Of a DNA stretch of 64,000 bases, positions 1 to 13,304 are shown piece by piece. Numbering within the stretch: the first letter of the stretch is position 1; each line of letters begins with the position of its first letter. Location of the stretch: assembly GCF_000429605.1 (NCBI RefSeq), contig NZ_AUCE01000018.1:62001-126000 (forward strand), read 5' to 3'. The notes under the pieces are model-generated. The model saw nothing but the letters and a program-made list of their open reading frames with translations. It searched no databases and was not told the origin of the DNA. Made by a program: the position numbers and the translations under genes. This DNA comes from Azonexus hydrophilus DSM 23864 (lineage in GTDB: Bacteria; Pseudomonadota; Gammaproteobacteria; Burkholderiales; Rhodocyclaceae).

Positions 1-1328
1 GCCTGATTCTCGGGCTTCTGTTCAGCACTACCAGCCTGTCGGCGCTTGCCGAAACCGACTTCAACCCGCGTTTGAAGACAGCGATCCCCGAGAGCCTGCA
101 GATGCTTTCGCTGGACGGGTTCAAGGTTCAGGAAATCCAGCCGCAGCCGGAATTGCCGCTGACCATCGATCTGACGCTGCGTACCCACGATCTCTGGGAC
201 CGGCTGCGCCAGGGCTTTGCCATGATCGACCTGAACGACGACCTCGTTCTCCATTACCAGCAGTGGTACCAGAATCGTCCCGGCGCATTGCGCCAGATGA
301 TCGAGCGCAGCCGGCCTTACCTGCATCACATCGTCGAGGAACTGGAAGCCCGTGGCATGCCGACCGAACTGGCGCTGCTGCCGATGGTCGAGAGCTCGTT
401 CAACCCGATGGCCCATTCGCCGGCTGCCGCTTCCGGCCTGTGGCAATTCATCCCGGCCACCGGCAAGCGCTTCAACCTGCAGCAGAACTGGTGGCGCGAC
501 GAACGTCGCGACGTCATGGCCTCGACCAATGCCGCGCTCGACTACCTGCAAACCATCTACGAGATGCACGGCGACTGGCACCTGGCGCTGGCGTCGTACA
601 ACTGGGGTGAAGGCGCGGTCAAGCGAGCCATCGAAAAGAACGAGGCACGCGGCCTGCCGACCGATTACCCCAACCTGACGATGCCCAAGGAAACCCGGCA
701 CTACGTTCCCAAGCTGCAGGCGCTGAAGAACATCCTCGGCAACCCGGAAACCTTCGCCCGGCTCGGCCTGCCGTTCATTCCGAACCAGACCTACCTGGCC
801 ACCGCCGCCTCGCCCCGACCGATGGACGTCAAGACGGCAGCGCGCCTGGCCAACATGACGCTTGAGGAATTCCGCCACCTCAACCCCTCGCACAACCGCC
901 CGGTGATCAATGCAGACACGCCGGTCGTCTTGCCAGCCGATCGCGTCGACACCTTCATCGAAAACCTCGCCAACCACCCCGCCCCGCTCACCCAATGGCA
1001 GGGCTATGCCGTCCGCTCGGCCGAACGCGTCGGCGAAATTGCGGCCCGCCTCGGCGTCAGCACCAACGAGTTGATCCAGGCCAACGGCCTGCCCGGCAAC
1101 GTCCGCCTGGCTGCCGGCTCCAAGATACTGATCCCGGGCAACGGCAATCAGGAAGGCCTGCAGCGGATGCTGGGCATGGAGTCGTCGCCGGCCATCATCC
1201 AGCCGGAACCCAAGGCAAAGAAGCTGACCAAGAAGACCAGCAGCAAACCGGGCACCGCCAAGAACAGCCGGGCAGCACCGAAAAAAGTCGTCAAGGCGAC
1301 GCCCACCAAGAAAAACACCAAGAAGTAG
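1..1328 (+). CDS. mltD: MltD-type membrane-bound lytic murein transglycosylase, 5' end outside window
   Basis: Cleaves glycan strands of peptidoglycan in the periplasm. The frame is open from the first bases, and codons 3-71 read as the end of a signal peptide (LLFSTTSLSALA followed by ETD). The true start is therefore upstream of the window, and the TTG at 72 is internal. The SLT catalytic domain covers roughly 340-700, with the catalytic Glu in MVESSFNP at 390 and the family motifs SGLWQFIPATG and ALASYNWGEGAV. One LysM cell-wall-binding module follows at about 995-1140, whereas E. coli MltD has two. The last 40 or so residues are a Lys/Ala/Thr-rich tail, probably disordered. It converges with the ABC-transporter operon, 10 bases away. 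Confidence 0.9.
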   Translation, partial: LILGLLFSTTSLSALAETDFNPRLKTAIPESLQMLSLDGFKVQEIQPQPELPLTIDLTLRTHDLWDRLRQGFAMIDLNDDLVLHYQQWYQNRPGALRQMIERSRPYLHHIVEELEARGMPTELALLPMVESSFNPMAHSPAAASGLWQFIPATGKRFNLQQNWWRDERRDVMASTNAALDYLQTIYEMHGDWHLALASYNWGEGAVKRAIEKNEARGLPTDYPNLTMPKETRHYVPKLQALKNILGNPETFARLGLPFIPNQTYLATAASPRPMDVKTAARLANMTLEEFRHLNPSHNRPVINADTPVVLPADRVDTFIENLANHPAPLTQWQGYAVRSAERVGEIAARLGVSTNELIQANGLPGNVRLAAGSKILIPGNGNQEGLQRMLGMESSPAIIQPEPKAKKLTKKTSSKPGTAKNSRAAPKKVVKATPTKKNTKK

Positions 1329-1338
1329 GCAGCGCCCC

Positions 1339-3303
1339 TCAGTTCACCCAGTGGCAAACCGCGACATGCGTGTCGCTCAGGGTCTTGCCATCGGGATAGC
1401 GCTCCCGGCAGACCTCGGTCGCCTGCGGGCAACGCGGATGGAAATGACAGCCTGACGGTGGCTTGGCTGGCGACGGCGTTTCACCCGGCAGGCGGATGCG
1501 CTCGCCGGCACCGTCGAGCCGGGGAACCGGCACCGCCGACAGCAGGGCCTGGGTATAGGGGTGACGCGGATTGCCCAGCACTTCGTCGGCGCTACCGCGC
1601 TCGACGATACGGCCGAGATACATGACCGCCACGTCGTGCGCCAGGTATTCGACCACGGCGAAGTTGTGGGTGATGAACAGGTAGGCCACGCCCAGTTCGC
1701 CCTGCAGGGTTTTGAGCAGGTTGAGGATCTGCGCCTGCACCGAAACGTCGAGTGCCGAGGTCGGCTCGTCGCAGACCAGCAAGGCCGGCTGCACCGCCAG
1801 CGCGCGGGCGATGGCGATGCGCTGGCGCTGACCGCCGGAGAACTCGTGCGGGAAGCGCTCGGCCGCGTCGTCCGGCAAACCAACCTGCTGCAACAGCGCG
1901 CGCACCGCCGCCGCTGCGTCGCCCCCGACACCCAGCGCCGTCATGCCTTCGGCGATGATTTCGCCGATGCGCAAACGCGGGTTGAGCGAAGCAAACGGGT
2001 CCTGGAAAATCATCTGCAACTGCCGCCGCGCGGCGCGCAGATCGCGCCCGGACAAGCCGGTCAGTTCCTCGCCAGCAAGCCGCACGCTGCCCGCCGTCGG
2101 CCGGATCAGCTGCAGCAGGGCCTTGCCCACCGTCGTCTTGCCGCAACCGGATTCGCCGACCAGGGCCAGGGTGCGGCCGGGCGAAATGGCCAGCGACACA
2201 CCATCGACCGCATGCACGTGGCCGACCGTGCGCTGCAGGATGCCCTTGCGGATGGGGAAATGCACTTTCAGGTCGGCAACGTCGAGCAGCGGGGCCTGCC
2301 CGCTGGGCAGCGCATCGGCGACGGACGAAACCACGGCGGGCGCTGCCTGCGCGCCCTGCCAGTGGCAGCGCACCGCGTGCCCGGGCTGCGCCTCGCGCCA
2401 GGCCGGCGACTGCTCGCGGCAGACCGGCATGACCAGCGGGCAGCGGTCGGCGAACCGGCAACCAGCCGGCATCGCCGCCAGCGACGGCACCTGGCCGGGA
2501 ATCGTGGTCAGCGCCATGCCGCGCCGCGTCATGTCGGGCAAGGCGGCGAACAAGGCCTGGGTGTAAGGATGGCGCGGTGTCGTGAAAAATTCCTCGCGAC
2601 TGGCCACTTCGACCAGTTCGCCGGCATACATGACGCCGATGCGATGGGCCATGCGGGCGACCACGCCGAGGTCGTGGGTGATCAGCAGCATGCCCATGCC
2701 GCGTTCGGCCTGCAGTTGCGCCAGCAGGTCGAGAATCTGCGCCTGCACGGTGACGTCGAGCGCCGTCGTCGGCTCGTCGGCGATCAGCAATTCGGGTTCG
2801 CCAGCCAGGGCGATGGCGATCATCACCCGCTGCTTCATGCCGCCGGACAACTGGAAGGGATATTCGTCGAGCCGGCGCTCGGGGTCGGCGATGCCGACCT
2901 GGCGCAGCAGGTCGAGCATGCGCGCGCGCGCCGCCTCGCCGCGCAGGCCGCGATGGCGTTCGAGCACCTCGCCGATCTGGCGGCCGACGGTGAGCACCGG
3001 GTTCAGGCTGGTCGCCGGTTCCTGGAAGATCATCGCCATGCGCCCACCGCGATAGGCGCGCATTTCGGCTTCGGAGCGCGCCAGCAATTCCTCGCCGTCG
3101 AGTTGCACGGAACCGCCGACAATGCGCCCGGCCGTCGGCAAGAGACGCATCAGCCCCTGCGCGGTGGCCGACTTGCCGCAGCCCGATTCGCCCAGCAGGG
3201 CAAAGGTTTCGCCGCGTGCGATGGCGAAGGAAATGCCGTCGACGGCGAGCAGTGTCCGCTCGCCGCTGGCGAAGCCGAGACGGAGATCCTTGACTTGCAG
3301 CAT
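1339..3303 (-). CDS. yejF: Oligopeptide ABC transporter, fused double ATPase (YejF type)
   Basis: Cytoplasmic ATP-hydrolysing subunit of a peptide importer, 654 residues, with two ABC domains in one chain. The first half has Walker [10 protein letters not shown] (residues 38-46), signature LSGGM and Walker [13 protein letters not shown]. The second half repeats these as [17 protein letters not shown] and [12 protein letters not shown]. Each half ends in the Cys-containing oligopeptide-transporter C-terminal motif ([16 protein letters not shown]). The ATG at 3303 shares one base with the stop codon of the upstream permease gene, so the two are translationally coupled. An in-frame extension further upstream is the antisense-like reading of the permease and is not used. 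Confidence 0.93.
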   Translation of the reverse strand: MLQVKDLRLGFASGERTLLAVDGISFAIARGETFALLGESGCGKSATAQGLMRLLPTAGRIVGGSVQLDGEELLARSEAEMRAYRGGRMAMIFQEPATSLNPVLTVGRQIGEVLERHRGLRGEAARARMLDLLRQVGIADPERRLDEYPFQLSGGMKQRVMIAIALAGEPELLIADEPTTALDVTVQAQILDLLAQLQAERGMGMLLITHDLGVVARMAHRIGVMYAGELVEVASREEFFTTPRHPYTQALFAALPDMTRRGMALTTIPGQVPSLAAMPAGCRFADRCPLVMPVCREQSPAWREAQPGHAVRCHWQGAQAAPAVVSSVADALPSGQAPLLDVADLKVHFPIRKGILQRTVGHVHAVDGVSLAISPGRTLALVGESGCGKTTVGKALLQLIRPTAGSVRLAGEELTGLSGRDLRAARRQLQMIFQDPFASLNPRLRIGEIIAEGMTALGVGGDAAAAVRALLQQVGLPDDAAERFPHEFSGGQRQRIAIARALAVQPALLVCDEPTSALDVSVQAQILNLLKTLQGELGVAYLFITHNFAVVEYLAHDVAVMYLGRIVERGSADEVLGNPRHPYTQALLSAVPVPRLDGAGERIRLPGETPSPAKPPSGCHFHPRCPQATEVCRERYPDGKTLSDTHVAVCHWVN

Positions 3304-4679
3304 CAGGCGGCCCTCGGGTCGAATGCGTCGCGGACCGCGTCGGCGAACAGGTTGGCGGCGAGCACGAGGATGAACATGGCGCTGAAGGCCGCCGCCAGCG
3401 ACCACCAGACGACCGGCTCGCGGCCGAGCTCCATGCGCGCGTTGTTGATCATCGTGCCGAAGCTGGTCATCGTCGGATCGACGCCGATGCCGACGTAGGA
3501 CAGCACCGCCTCGGCCAGCACCAGCCCGGAAAAGTCCATGACCAGCGCGATGATGACGATGTGCATGAGGTTGGGCAGGATGTGGCGCAGGATGATCCGC
3601 CAGTTCGACACGCCGAAGGCCTGCGCCGCCTGGATGTATTCGAGTTCGCGCAGCTTCAGTGTCTCGCCGCGCAGCAAGCGGCACAGGCCGGTCCACGAAG
3701 TGATGCCGAGGATGAAACAGAGCGCCAGCAGGCGCAGGTCGGCGCGCTCGGCGGCGGTGGCGAACCATTCCGGATGGGTGTCGATGACCACCTGCATCAT
3801 CAGTACCGCAGCAGCGATCAAGAGCACGCCGGGAATCGAGTTCAGCACGGTATACAGATACTGGATCAGGTCATCGACCCAGCCCCGGAAATATCCGGCA
3901 ACGATGCCCAGCACCACCGCCAGCGGCAGCATCACCAGCGTCGTCACCAGGCCGATGATCAGCGCCGTGCGCACGCTCTTGAGAATCTGGTAAAGCACGT
4001 CCTGGCCGACCTTGTCAGTGCCGAAGACGTGGTAATCGCCGGCCAGCAGGAAAACCGGCAGCAGCACCAGCAGCATCGCGCCGAGCGTCGCCAGCACGGC
4101 ATTCCAGGCAAAGCGCGTGCGCCCGCGCCAGACCGCCGCCCAGCCACCGCAACGCGCCGCCACCAGCGCGGCCAAGGCCAGCCAGACGAGCGCCGCCAGG
4201 CCGACCGCACGCAAGGCGGTCATGGCGACATCGCCGCCTCGTTGCGCCGGATCGTCGAGATGGACGCCGCCGAACTTCAGGCGCGGGAATTCGCGCACCG
4301 TGCCGACACCGGGCACCTCGGTCGTTTCCTTGGCATGCAGGTGGGTGGCCAGCGGCGACGAATAGGTCTTTTCGTTTTCGGTGCGTAAGGGGCCGACCAG
4401 CGCATCGAGCACCGACAGCACCTCGATCGCGTATTGCGTCTGCTCGCCCGGCTGGCTTTCCAGCGCCGGGCGGTAATGCAGCGAATCGAGCAGGCCGACC
4501 AGCACGAAGGCCAGCAGCACCGTCGCCGACGCCATCCCCGGACGGCTGGCGCCGACCCGCCGCCAGGCGGCGAGCAAGGGCGGGCTGCGGGAAATCAGCA
4601 GACCCAGCCCGATACCGGCTGCCAGCAGCAGCCAGACCAGGATATCGGACCACAGGACGACGATCTGGAAGTCGCTCAT
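3303..4679 (-). CDS. yejE: Oligopeptide ABC transporter permease (YejE/OppC type)
   Basis: Inner-membrane permease, 458 residues. An N-terminal hydrophobic segment is followed by a long soluble stretch (about residues 60-160), as in YejE proteins. The BPD transmembrane domain then contains the EAA-type loop near RELEYIQAAQAFGVSNWRI and the pattern RHILPNLMHIVII. It overlaps the upstream permease gene by 4 bases (ATGA at 4676-4679) and the downstream ATPase gene by 1 base, forming a yejB-yejE-yejF operon. No substrate-binding-protein gene is attached to this operon. Confidence 0.92.
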   Translation of the reverse strand: MSDFQIVVLWSDILVWLLLAAGIGLGLLISRSPPLLAAWRRVGASRPGMASATVLLAFVLVGLLDSLHYRPALESQPGEQTQYAIEVLSVLDALVGPLRTENEKTYSSPLATHLHAKETTEVPGVGTVREFPRLKFGGVHLDDPAQRGGDVAMTALRAVGLAALVWLALAALVAARCGGWAAVWRGRTRFAWNAVLATLGAMLLVLLPVFLLAGDYHVFGTDKVGQDVLYQILKSVRTALIIGLVTTLVMLPLAVVLGIVAGYFRGWVDDLIQYLYTVLNSIPGVLLIAAAVLMMQVVIDTHPEWFATAAERADLRLLALCFILGITSWTGLCRLLRGETLKLRELEYIQAAQAFGVSNWRIILRHILPNLMHIVIIALVMDFSGLVLAEAVLSYVGIGVDPTMTSFGTMINNARMELGREPVVWWSLAAAFSAMFILVLAANLFADAVRDAFDPRAA

Positions 4680-5653
4680 GAGAACCGTATCCGCGGGTCA
4701 ACCAGGGTGTAGGAAATGTCGGTCAGGATCAGGCCGACGATGTACAGCACCGAGCCGATGAAGACCATCGAGCGGACCACGGCAAAGTCCTGGGCGTTGA
4801 TCGCGTCGATGGTGTAGCTGCCCAGCCCGGGAATGCCGAAGAAGGATTCGGTCAGCAGCGAGCCCATGAACAGCAGCGGAATGACCACGACGACGCCGGT
4901 CAGGATCGGGATCATCGCGTTGCGCAGGATGTGGCGGAAGAACACCACGGTCTCGGCCAGCCCCTTGGCGCGGGCCGTGCGCACGTAGTCCTTCGACACT
5001 TCCTCAAGGAAGATGGTCCGGTACCAGCGCGTCGACGAGCCGATCCCGGAAACGACGCCGATGAACACCGGCAGGATCAGGAAGCGCCAGGCGTCGAGCC
5101 CGTCGCCGAAACCGGAAATGGGCACCAGTTTCCACACCTTGGCGATCAGGTACTGGCCGCCGATGATGTAGAACAGCCCGGAAATCGACATCAGCGCGAC
5201 GCACAGCACGACGCCCCAGAAATCCAGCGCCGTCGCCCGGAAGAAAGCCAGCAGCAAGGCCAGGCTGACGGTCACGAACAGGCCGAGGATGAAGGTCGGT
5301 AAAGCAATTGCCAGCGACGGCCACATCCGCGCCTTGATTTCGCGGGCAATGTCGCGACCGTCGTCGGCCCGGCCGAAATCGCCGACGAACATGCGCACCG
5401 ACTTCTCGAAGAAGATGGTGTCGGTCAGCGTACCGACACCACCGGCCGCCGCATTGACGAACAAGGGCTTGTCGTAGCCGCGATCAAGCTTCCACTTCTC
5501 GATCGCCTCCGGCGTCACCCGTTTGACGCCAAGCTGCATGCGCGCCATGTCGTCCGGCGTGTTCACGATGAAGAACAGCGCGAAGGTAATGAGGTTGACG
5601 CCGATCAGGATCGGCAAGGCGTACAACAGGCGGCGGAAGATATAGGCAAGCAT
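4676..5653 (-). CDS. yejB: Oligopeptide ABC transporter permease (YejB/OppB type)
   Basis: Inner-membrane permease, 325 residues. It begins MLAYIFRRLLYALPILIGVN, the typical start of the OppB/YejB family, and carries the EAA loop in DYVRTARAKGLAETVVFFRHILRNA. It is the first gene of the operon yejB-yejE-yejF and ends overlapping yejE by 4 bases. E. coli YejABEF imports microcin C-type peptides. The substrate here is unknown. Confidence 0.93.
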   Translation of the reverse strand: MLAYIFRRLLYALPILIGVNLITFALFFIVNTPDDMARMQLGVKRVTPEAIEKWKLDRGYDKPLFVNAAAGGVGTLTDTIFFEKSVRMFVGDFGRADDGRDIAREIKARMWPSLAIALPTFILGLFVTVSLALLLAFFRATALDFWGVVLCVALMSISGLFYIIGGQYLIAKVWKLVPISGFGDGLDAWRFLILPVFIGVVSGIGSSTRWYRTIFLEEVSKDYVRTARAKGLAETVVFFRHILRNAMIPILTGVVVVIPLLFMGSLLTESFFGIPGLGSYTIDAINAQDFAVVRSMVFIGSVLYIVGLILTDISYTLVDPRIRFS

Positions 5654-5692
5654 CGTCGGCGATTATCGCAGAAGTCCCGCCGCCGTCATCAC

Positions 5693-6577
5693 TCAGGGAA
5701 GCGCCAGGCCGCCGGCACGCTGGCGGCGGACGAAGTACAGGAAAGCCAGGGCGCCGAGGTTCATGGTCAGCGCATAGACCACGCTGGGCACGGCCAGCTC
5801 GGCCTGGCGGAACAGCGAAATGGCGACGAAGATGCCCATCCCGGCATTCTGCAGGCCGCATTCCAGCGAAATGGCAATATTTTCCCGGCGCGCCAGCCCG
5901 GCCGCCCAGGCCAGCAGCGCGCCACCGAGCATGGCGACGACGTTGAGCAGCACGGTCGCCGCCCCGACCTCGGGCAGGCCGGCGACGATGGTCTGGCGAT
6001 GGCTGATGAAGGTGACAACGACGATGGCGATGAAGAAACCGGTCGCCAGCCGGCTGACCCAGGCCTCGCCGCGTTCGCCGATCAGACCGGCGCGCAGGCG
6101 CAGTAGCATGCCGACGACCACCGGCAGGGTCGTCACCAGCAGCACACCGGCCAGCAACTTGCCCAGCGGCATGTCGCCCGGCCGGAACAGGGCGCCCGCC
6201 GGCAAGTCCCCCGCCTGCCACAGCATCAGGAGGTTGATCACCAACGGCAGGGTCAGCGCCGCAAGCAGGCTGCTGATCGTCGTCATGACCAGCGACAGGG
6301 CGGTGTTGCCGCGTGCCAGATGGGTCAGGAAAGCCGAACTGACGCCCCCCGGACAGGCGGCGAGGATGACCAGACCGAGCAGCATCGTCGGCGACAGCCC
6401 GAGGCCCAGACCAATCGCCAGGGCCACCAACGGCAGCAGGAAAACCTGGGCCACCAGGCCGACACCGAGCGCCCGCCAGTCGCCCAGCACCGCCCGGAAA
6501 TCGGCCACGCGCAAGGACAAGCCGAGCGAAAACATGATGAAGGCCAGGGCCAGCGGCAGGAAAAGGGTATCGATCAT
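5693..6577 (-). CDS. Bile acid:sodium symporter (BASS) family transporter
   Basis: Predicted inner-membrane transporter of 294 residues with about nine or ten hydrophobic segments. The family motifs ACPGGVSSAFLTHLARGNTALS and ECGLQNAGMGIFVAI are present; they form the crossed-helix sodium and substrate site in BASS proteins. Bacterial members move organic acids such as pantoate or pyruvate-like compounds, or are uncharacterised, so the bile-acid name says nothing about substrate. It is a single gene, separated by 39 bases from yejB and transcribed in the same direction. Confidence 0.88.
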   Translation of the reverse strand: MIDTLFLPLALAFIMFSLGLSLRVADFRAVLGDWRALGVGLVAQVFLLPLVALAIGLGLGLSPTMLLGLVILAACPGGVSSAFLTHLARGNTALSLVMTTISSLLAALTLPLVINLLMLWQAGDLPAGALFRPGDMPLGKLLAGVLLVTTLPVVVGMLLRLRAGLIGERGEAWVSRLATGFFIAIVVVTFISHRQTIVAGLPEVGAATVLLNVVAMLGGALLAWAAGLARRENIAISLECGLQNAGMGIFVAISLFRQAELAVPSVVYALTMNLGALAFLYFVRRQRAGGLALP

Positions 6578-6613
6578 GGGTTTGCGTTTATGGTCCGGCG
6601 CAGTACCGGCAGA

Positions 6614-7081
6614 TCACGCCTCAAACCCTGGCACTGCAGCCGCCACGCGTTTCAGCAAGGATTCAAGCAAGGGGACAGCGGCAGCAGCCTGATTCAGAAA
6701 AGCCGCCTTCACCGCATCATCTTCAGGGTAATCATGGGCAAAATGGTTCCTGATGACCCGAAGCGTATTCCAGTCGTCGATGCTACCCAGAAAGCCCAAT
6801 TGCTCAAGACGATTCAGCTTATCCAGCATCGGCCGGTTGTCATAGGGCTCTTGGAGATAATCCAGCAAGGCCGGATAGAGGCGCCCGCCCATTGCATCTT
6901 GCAACTTGGTGAATCGGAGGATGAATTGATCCCAATCCTGAACAGTTTCGTCATCCATTCCAGCGAGTGCCTCGGCCTTGACCGGAAAATTGGCAGCCAA
7001 CGCCCCCATTGCATGTCGAAGATGATGGAGATGTTTCTGGCACTAGCGCCAGGCTTCGTCAAGCACCAGCGCCCCGTTCAT
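6614..7081 (-). pseudogene. HEPN-domain protein (MNT partner) interrupted by an amber codon at position 13
   Basis: The gene would start with the ATG at 7081, overlapping the MNT stop codon as ATGA, the usual coupling of such pairs. The reading is MNGALVLDEAWR, then TAG (7045-7043), then CQKHLHHLRHAMGALAANFP in the same frame. Past the stop the frame stays open to 6614. It contains the HEPN motif R-x4-H in RVIRNHFAHDYP, the catalytic motif of HEPN ribonucleases and of MNT/HEPN toxins. Translation could restart at the ATG at 7009, giving 131 residues that lack the first helix; I see no good ribosome-binding site there. Either the gene is freshly inactivated, or the short form is used, or the base is a sequencing error. 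Confidence 0.7.
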
Positions 7082-7383
7082 AGCCGAACCCCCTGGGCTC
7101 GAGCAACATCGTAAATGGGTAAATGCTGGCGACGGCCGGGGTAATCAATCAGAAGATCGATTTTTTGCTCTCCCATTTCACGATAGAGCCGGGATACGAA
7201 ACGGATGTGCGCGGCAGCAATCAAGGCCGGGTCATTGAGTGAGGTTTCGATCAGCAGATCGATATCGCCGCCTTTTTTATTGTCATCAACGCGCGAGCCA
7301 AAAAGACGCACCGTCGCCGACGGCTCAAAACACTCGGCTGTCGCCACCTTGACCACTCGCCGTTGCTCTTCACTCAGCCTCAT
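7078..7383 (-). CDS. MNT-family minimal nucleotidyltransferase, antitoxin of the HEPN pair
   Basis: A protein of 101 residues with the nucleotidyltransferase fold signature GS-x9-DxD: Gly29-Ser30, then Asp40 and Asp42 in GGDIDLLIE. In characterised MntA/HepT pairs the MNT protein neutralises the HEPN RNase by adding AMP to it. This is family knowledge and is inferred here. The gene precedes and overlaps the HEPN reading frame by 4 bases. A third acidic residue may be the Asp in KIDLLIDYP. Confidence 0.8.
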   Translation of the reverse strand: MRLSEEQRRVVKVATAECFEPSATVRLFGSRVDDNKKGGDIDLLIETSLNDPALIAAAHIRFVSRLYREMGEQKIDLLIDYPGRRQHLPIYDVARAQGVRL

Positions 7384-7514
7384 GCCTGCCTCCAGGAATC
7401 ACCCATTGGCGAAAATTACCTGAAAAAACGGGGAAAAACCACGGCATAATCCTCCCGGATATCTTACTTCTCGCCTGACACAAGCCCCAGGAGGGTAGCC
7501 ACCTTGATGACCAA

Positions 7515-7541
7515 AACAAAAAAGCGCCCAGGTGGGCGCTT
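7515..7541 (-). terminator. Intrinsic terminator after tRNA-Ser
   Basis: On the minus strand AAGCGCCCA-CC-TGGGCGCTT forms a 9-bp stem (7522-7541) followed by a T-rich run (7515-7521). It lies 12 bases beyond the CCA end of the tRNA. Confidence 0.8.
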
Positions 7542-7552
7542 GATGATGTTGC

Positions 7553-7640
<88 letters not shown>

Positions 7641-7667
7641 GCAGCGGCCGAGATAATAGCACAGCTT

Positions 7668-11356
<3,689 letters not shown>

Positions 11357-11359
11357 GCC

Positions 11360-12673
11360 CTACTTCTTGCCCGCCTTGCGATCCAGATCGCGCAGGTGGG
11401 CCAGTTTCTCGCCGATCTTGCCCTCCAGCCCGCGCGGCGTCGGTGCGTACCAGCCGGGCTCAGCCATGCCGTCCGGCAGGTAGCTTTCGCCGGCGGCGTA
11501 GGCCTCCGGCTCGTCGTGCGCGTAGCGGTAGGCCTTGCCGTAGCCGAGTTCCTTCATCAGCTTGGTCGGCGCGTTGCGCAGATGCACCGGCACCGGCCGC
11601 GAGCCATTCTTGGCGACGAAGGCGCGCGCCGCGTTGTAGGCGTTGTAGCCGGCGTTCGACTTGGCCGCCACCGCCAGGTAAGTCACTGCCTGCGCCAACG
11701 CCAGCTCGCCTTCCGGCGAACCCAGGCGCTCGTAGGTTTCGGCTGCGTCGTTGGCAATCTGCATGGCACGCGGATCGGCCAGGCCGATGTCTTCCCAGGC
11801 CATGCGGATGATCCGCCGCGCCAGGTAACGCGGGTCGGCACCGCCATCGAGCATGCGGCAGAACCAGTAGAGCGCGCCGTCCGGGCTGGAGCCGCGCACC
11901 GACTTGTGCAGCGCCGAAATCTGGTCGTAGAAGGCGTCGCCGCCCTTGTCGAAACGGCGCAGGTTCTGCGCCATGGTGGCTTCGATGAAGGCGCCGTCGA
12001 CCGCCGAAACACCCGCCGCCCGCGCCGCCGTGCGCACCTGTTCCAGCAGGTTGAGCAGGCGCCGCGCGTCGCCGTCGGCCAGCCCGATCAGGCGCGTCTT
12101 TGCTTCCTCGTCAAACGCCAGATCGGCCAGCGCCCGCGCCTGGGCACGGTCGAACAATTGCCCCATCTCGGCCTCGTCGAGCGACTTCAGCACATAGACC
12201 GAAGCCCGCGACAACAGCGCCGAATTGACCTCGAACGAGGGGTTTTCAGTCGTCGCACCGATGAAGGTGAACAGCCCGCTTTCGACAAAAGGCAGAAAGC
12301 CGTCCTGCTGCGACTTGTTGAAACGGTGAATTTCATCGACGAAGAGGATGGTCCGCTTGCCCTGCGCCTTCCACAACTCGGCCTGCGCCACCGCCTCGCG
12401 CACTTCCTTGATCCCGGAGAACACCGCCGACAGGGCAATGAACTCGCACTGGAACTGCGTCGCCATCATCCGCGCCAGCGTGGTTTTGCCCACACCCGGC
12501 GGCCCCCACAGGATCATCGAATGCGGCTGCCCGGACGCAAACGCCAGACGCAGCGGCTTGCCCGGCCCGAGCAGATGCTGCTGGCCGATCACTTCGTCCG
12601 GCGTCTGCGGGCGTAGCTGTTCGGCCAATGGCGCGGAACGGTCGACTTCGTTGGTGGAAAACAAATCGCTCAT
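11360..12673 (-). CDS. rarA: Replication-associated recombination protein A, AAA+ ATPase
   Basis: MgsA/RarA acts at stalled replication forks. The 437-residue protein has Walker [10 protein letters not shown], Walker [10 protein letters not shown], sensor [12 protein letters not shown] and the C-terminal tetramerisation region with [23 protein letters not shown]. The start [22 protein letters not shown] matches the family. It lies 4 bases downstream of ccdB on the same strand, so it may now be co-transcribed with ccdAB and intI. In related genomes lolA lies directly upstream of it. Confidence 0.94.
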   Translation of the reverse strand: MSDLFSTNEVDRSAPLAEQLRPQTPDEVIGQQHLLGPGKPLRLAFASGQPHSMILWGPPGVGKTTLARMMATQFQCEFIALSAVFSGIKEVREAVAQAELWKAQGKRTILFVDEIHRFNKSQQDGFLPFVESGLFTFIGATTENPSFEVNSALLSRASVYVLKSLDEAEMGQLFDRAQARALADLAFDEEAKTRLIGLADGDARRLLNLLEQVRTAARAAGVSAVDGAFIEATMAQNLRRFDKGGDAFYDQISALHKSVRGSSPDGALYWFCRMLDGGADPRYLARRIIRMAWEDIGLADPRAMQIANDAAETYERLGSPEGELALAQAVTYLAVAAKSNAGYNAYNAARAFVAKNGSRPVPVHLRNAPTKLMKELGYGKAYRYAHDEPEAYAAGESYLPDGMAEPGWYAPTPRGLEGKIGEKLAHLRDLDRKAGKK

Positions 12674-12677
12674 AACC

Positions 12678-13007
12678 TCAGCCCCAGGCACGCGAAAACA
12701 CTTCGTCCAGCGCGGCGACGATGACCTCGCCTTCGGCAGCCAGCGAAGCGACGCATGGCCCCAGCGCATCGAGCGGCACGGAAACGATTTCCAGCGGATT
12801 CAGGATCACCTTGCGCCCCTCGACGAAAAACTCCGGCGTCACCCGCGACGCCGGCAAACTCACCTGCTGCTGCGCCAGATCGCTGGCCACCAGCGGTACC
12901 ACGACCCGGCGTCGACGCTCATCGAAGACCGCCGACTGCACGACCACGACAAAGGGAATCAGCGCCGCGTGCCGCCCGGCGTTGCGATGCACATCGAACT
13001 GGCTCAC
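12678..13007 (-). CDS. ccdB: CcdB-family toxin
   Basis: Predicted DNA-gyrase poison of 109 residues. Matching family positions are the start SQFDVHRN, the VVVPLVASDL strand, PEFFVEGRKVILNPLEIVSVP and a C-terminal Trp-Gly; in plasmid F CcdB the C-terminal Trp-Gly-Ile is essential for poisoning. The GTG start at 13007 overlaps the ccdA stop as GTGA. gyrA, the presumed target, lies at 49838-52447 of this window. Chromosomal copies can be inactive, and activity here is untested. Confidence 0.82.
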   Translation of the reverse strand: MSQFDVHRNAGRHAALIPFVVVVQSAVFDERRRRVVVPLVASDLAQQQVSLPASRVTPEFFVEGRKVILNPLEIVSVPLDALGPCVASLAAEGEVIVAALDEVFSRAWG

Positions 13008-13255
13008 AGCGTCGAATGCTCGTCGGCAAACGAACCGTTCAGCGCCTCCAGGCGGTTCCACGCCTCGGCCACCGCCGCGTAATGCTGACGCTGCTCGTCG
13101 CGGCGCAGGCGCTCGCGCTCAACGAACTCGGCCAGCAAAGCATCGACCGTGGCCGACAGATTGGCGGTGTACTGCCGCGCCCGCTCGACGTTGCCCTCAT
13201 TGAGCAACAAATTGACCGGGCGCTTGGCCGGCGAGGTTTGGGGCATCGATTTCAT
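13004..13255 (-). CDS. ccdA: CcdA-family antitoxin
   Basis: An 83-residue protein with an N-terminal ribbon-helix-helix-like DNA-binding part (KRPVNLLLNEGNVERARQYT) and a charged C-terminal tail that in CcdA wraps CcdB (AWNRLEALNGSFADEHSTL). The ATG at 13255 is preceded by AGGAG with good spacing. An inverted repeat just upstream (13269-13287) may be its operator. It is followed by ccdB with a 4-base overlap, and the pair sits between intI and rarA in the same direction. Confidence 0.82.
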   Translation of the reverse strand: MKSMPQTSPAKRPVNLLLNEGNVERARQYTANLSATVDALLAEFVERERLRRDEQRQHYAAVAEAWNRLEALNGSFADEHSTL

Positions 13256-13268
13256 CAGGCAATCTCCT

Positions 13269-13287
13269 CTGCGCATGGTATGCGCAG
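13269..13287 (-). promoter_or_regulatory. Inverted repeat upstream of ccdA, possible CcdAB operator
   Basis: CTGCGCA-TGGTA-TGCGCAG is a perfect 7-bp inverted repeat between the intI stop codon and the ccdA ribosome-binding site. No T-run follows, so it is not a standard terminator. CcdA-type antitoxins repress their own promoter by binding such palindromes; the role here is inferred. Confidence 0.45.
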
Positions 13288-13304
13288 CAAACAAATAAAT
13301 CCAC

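Noticed and set aside
72..74. TTG at 72 as the start of the MltD gene
   Set aside because: The frame continues upstream to the window edge and encodes the end of a signal peptide, so the gene is cut by the window, not started at 72.
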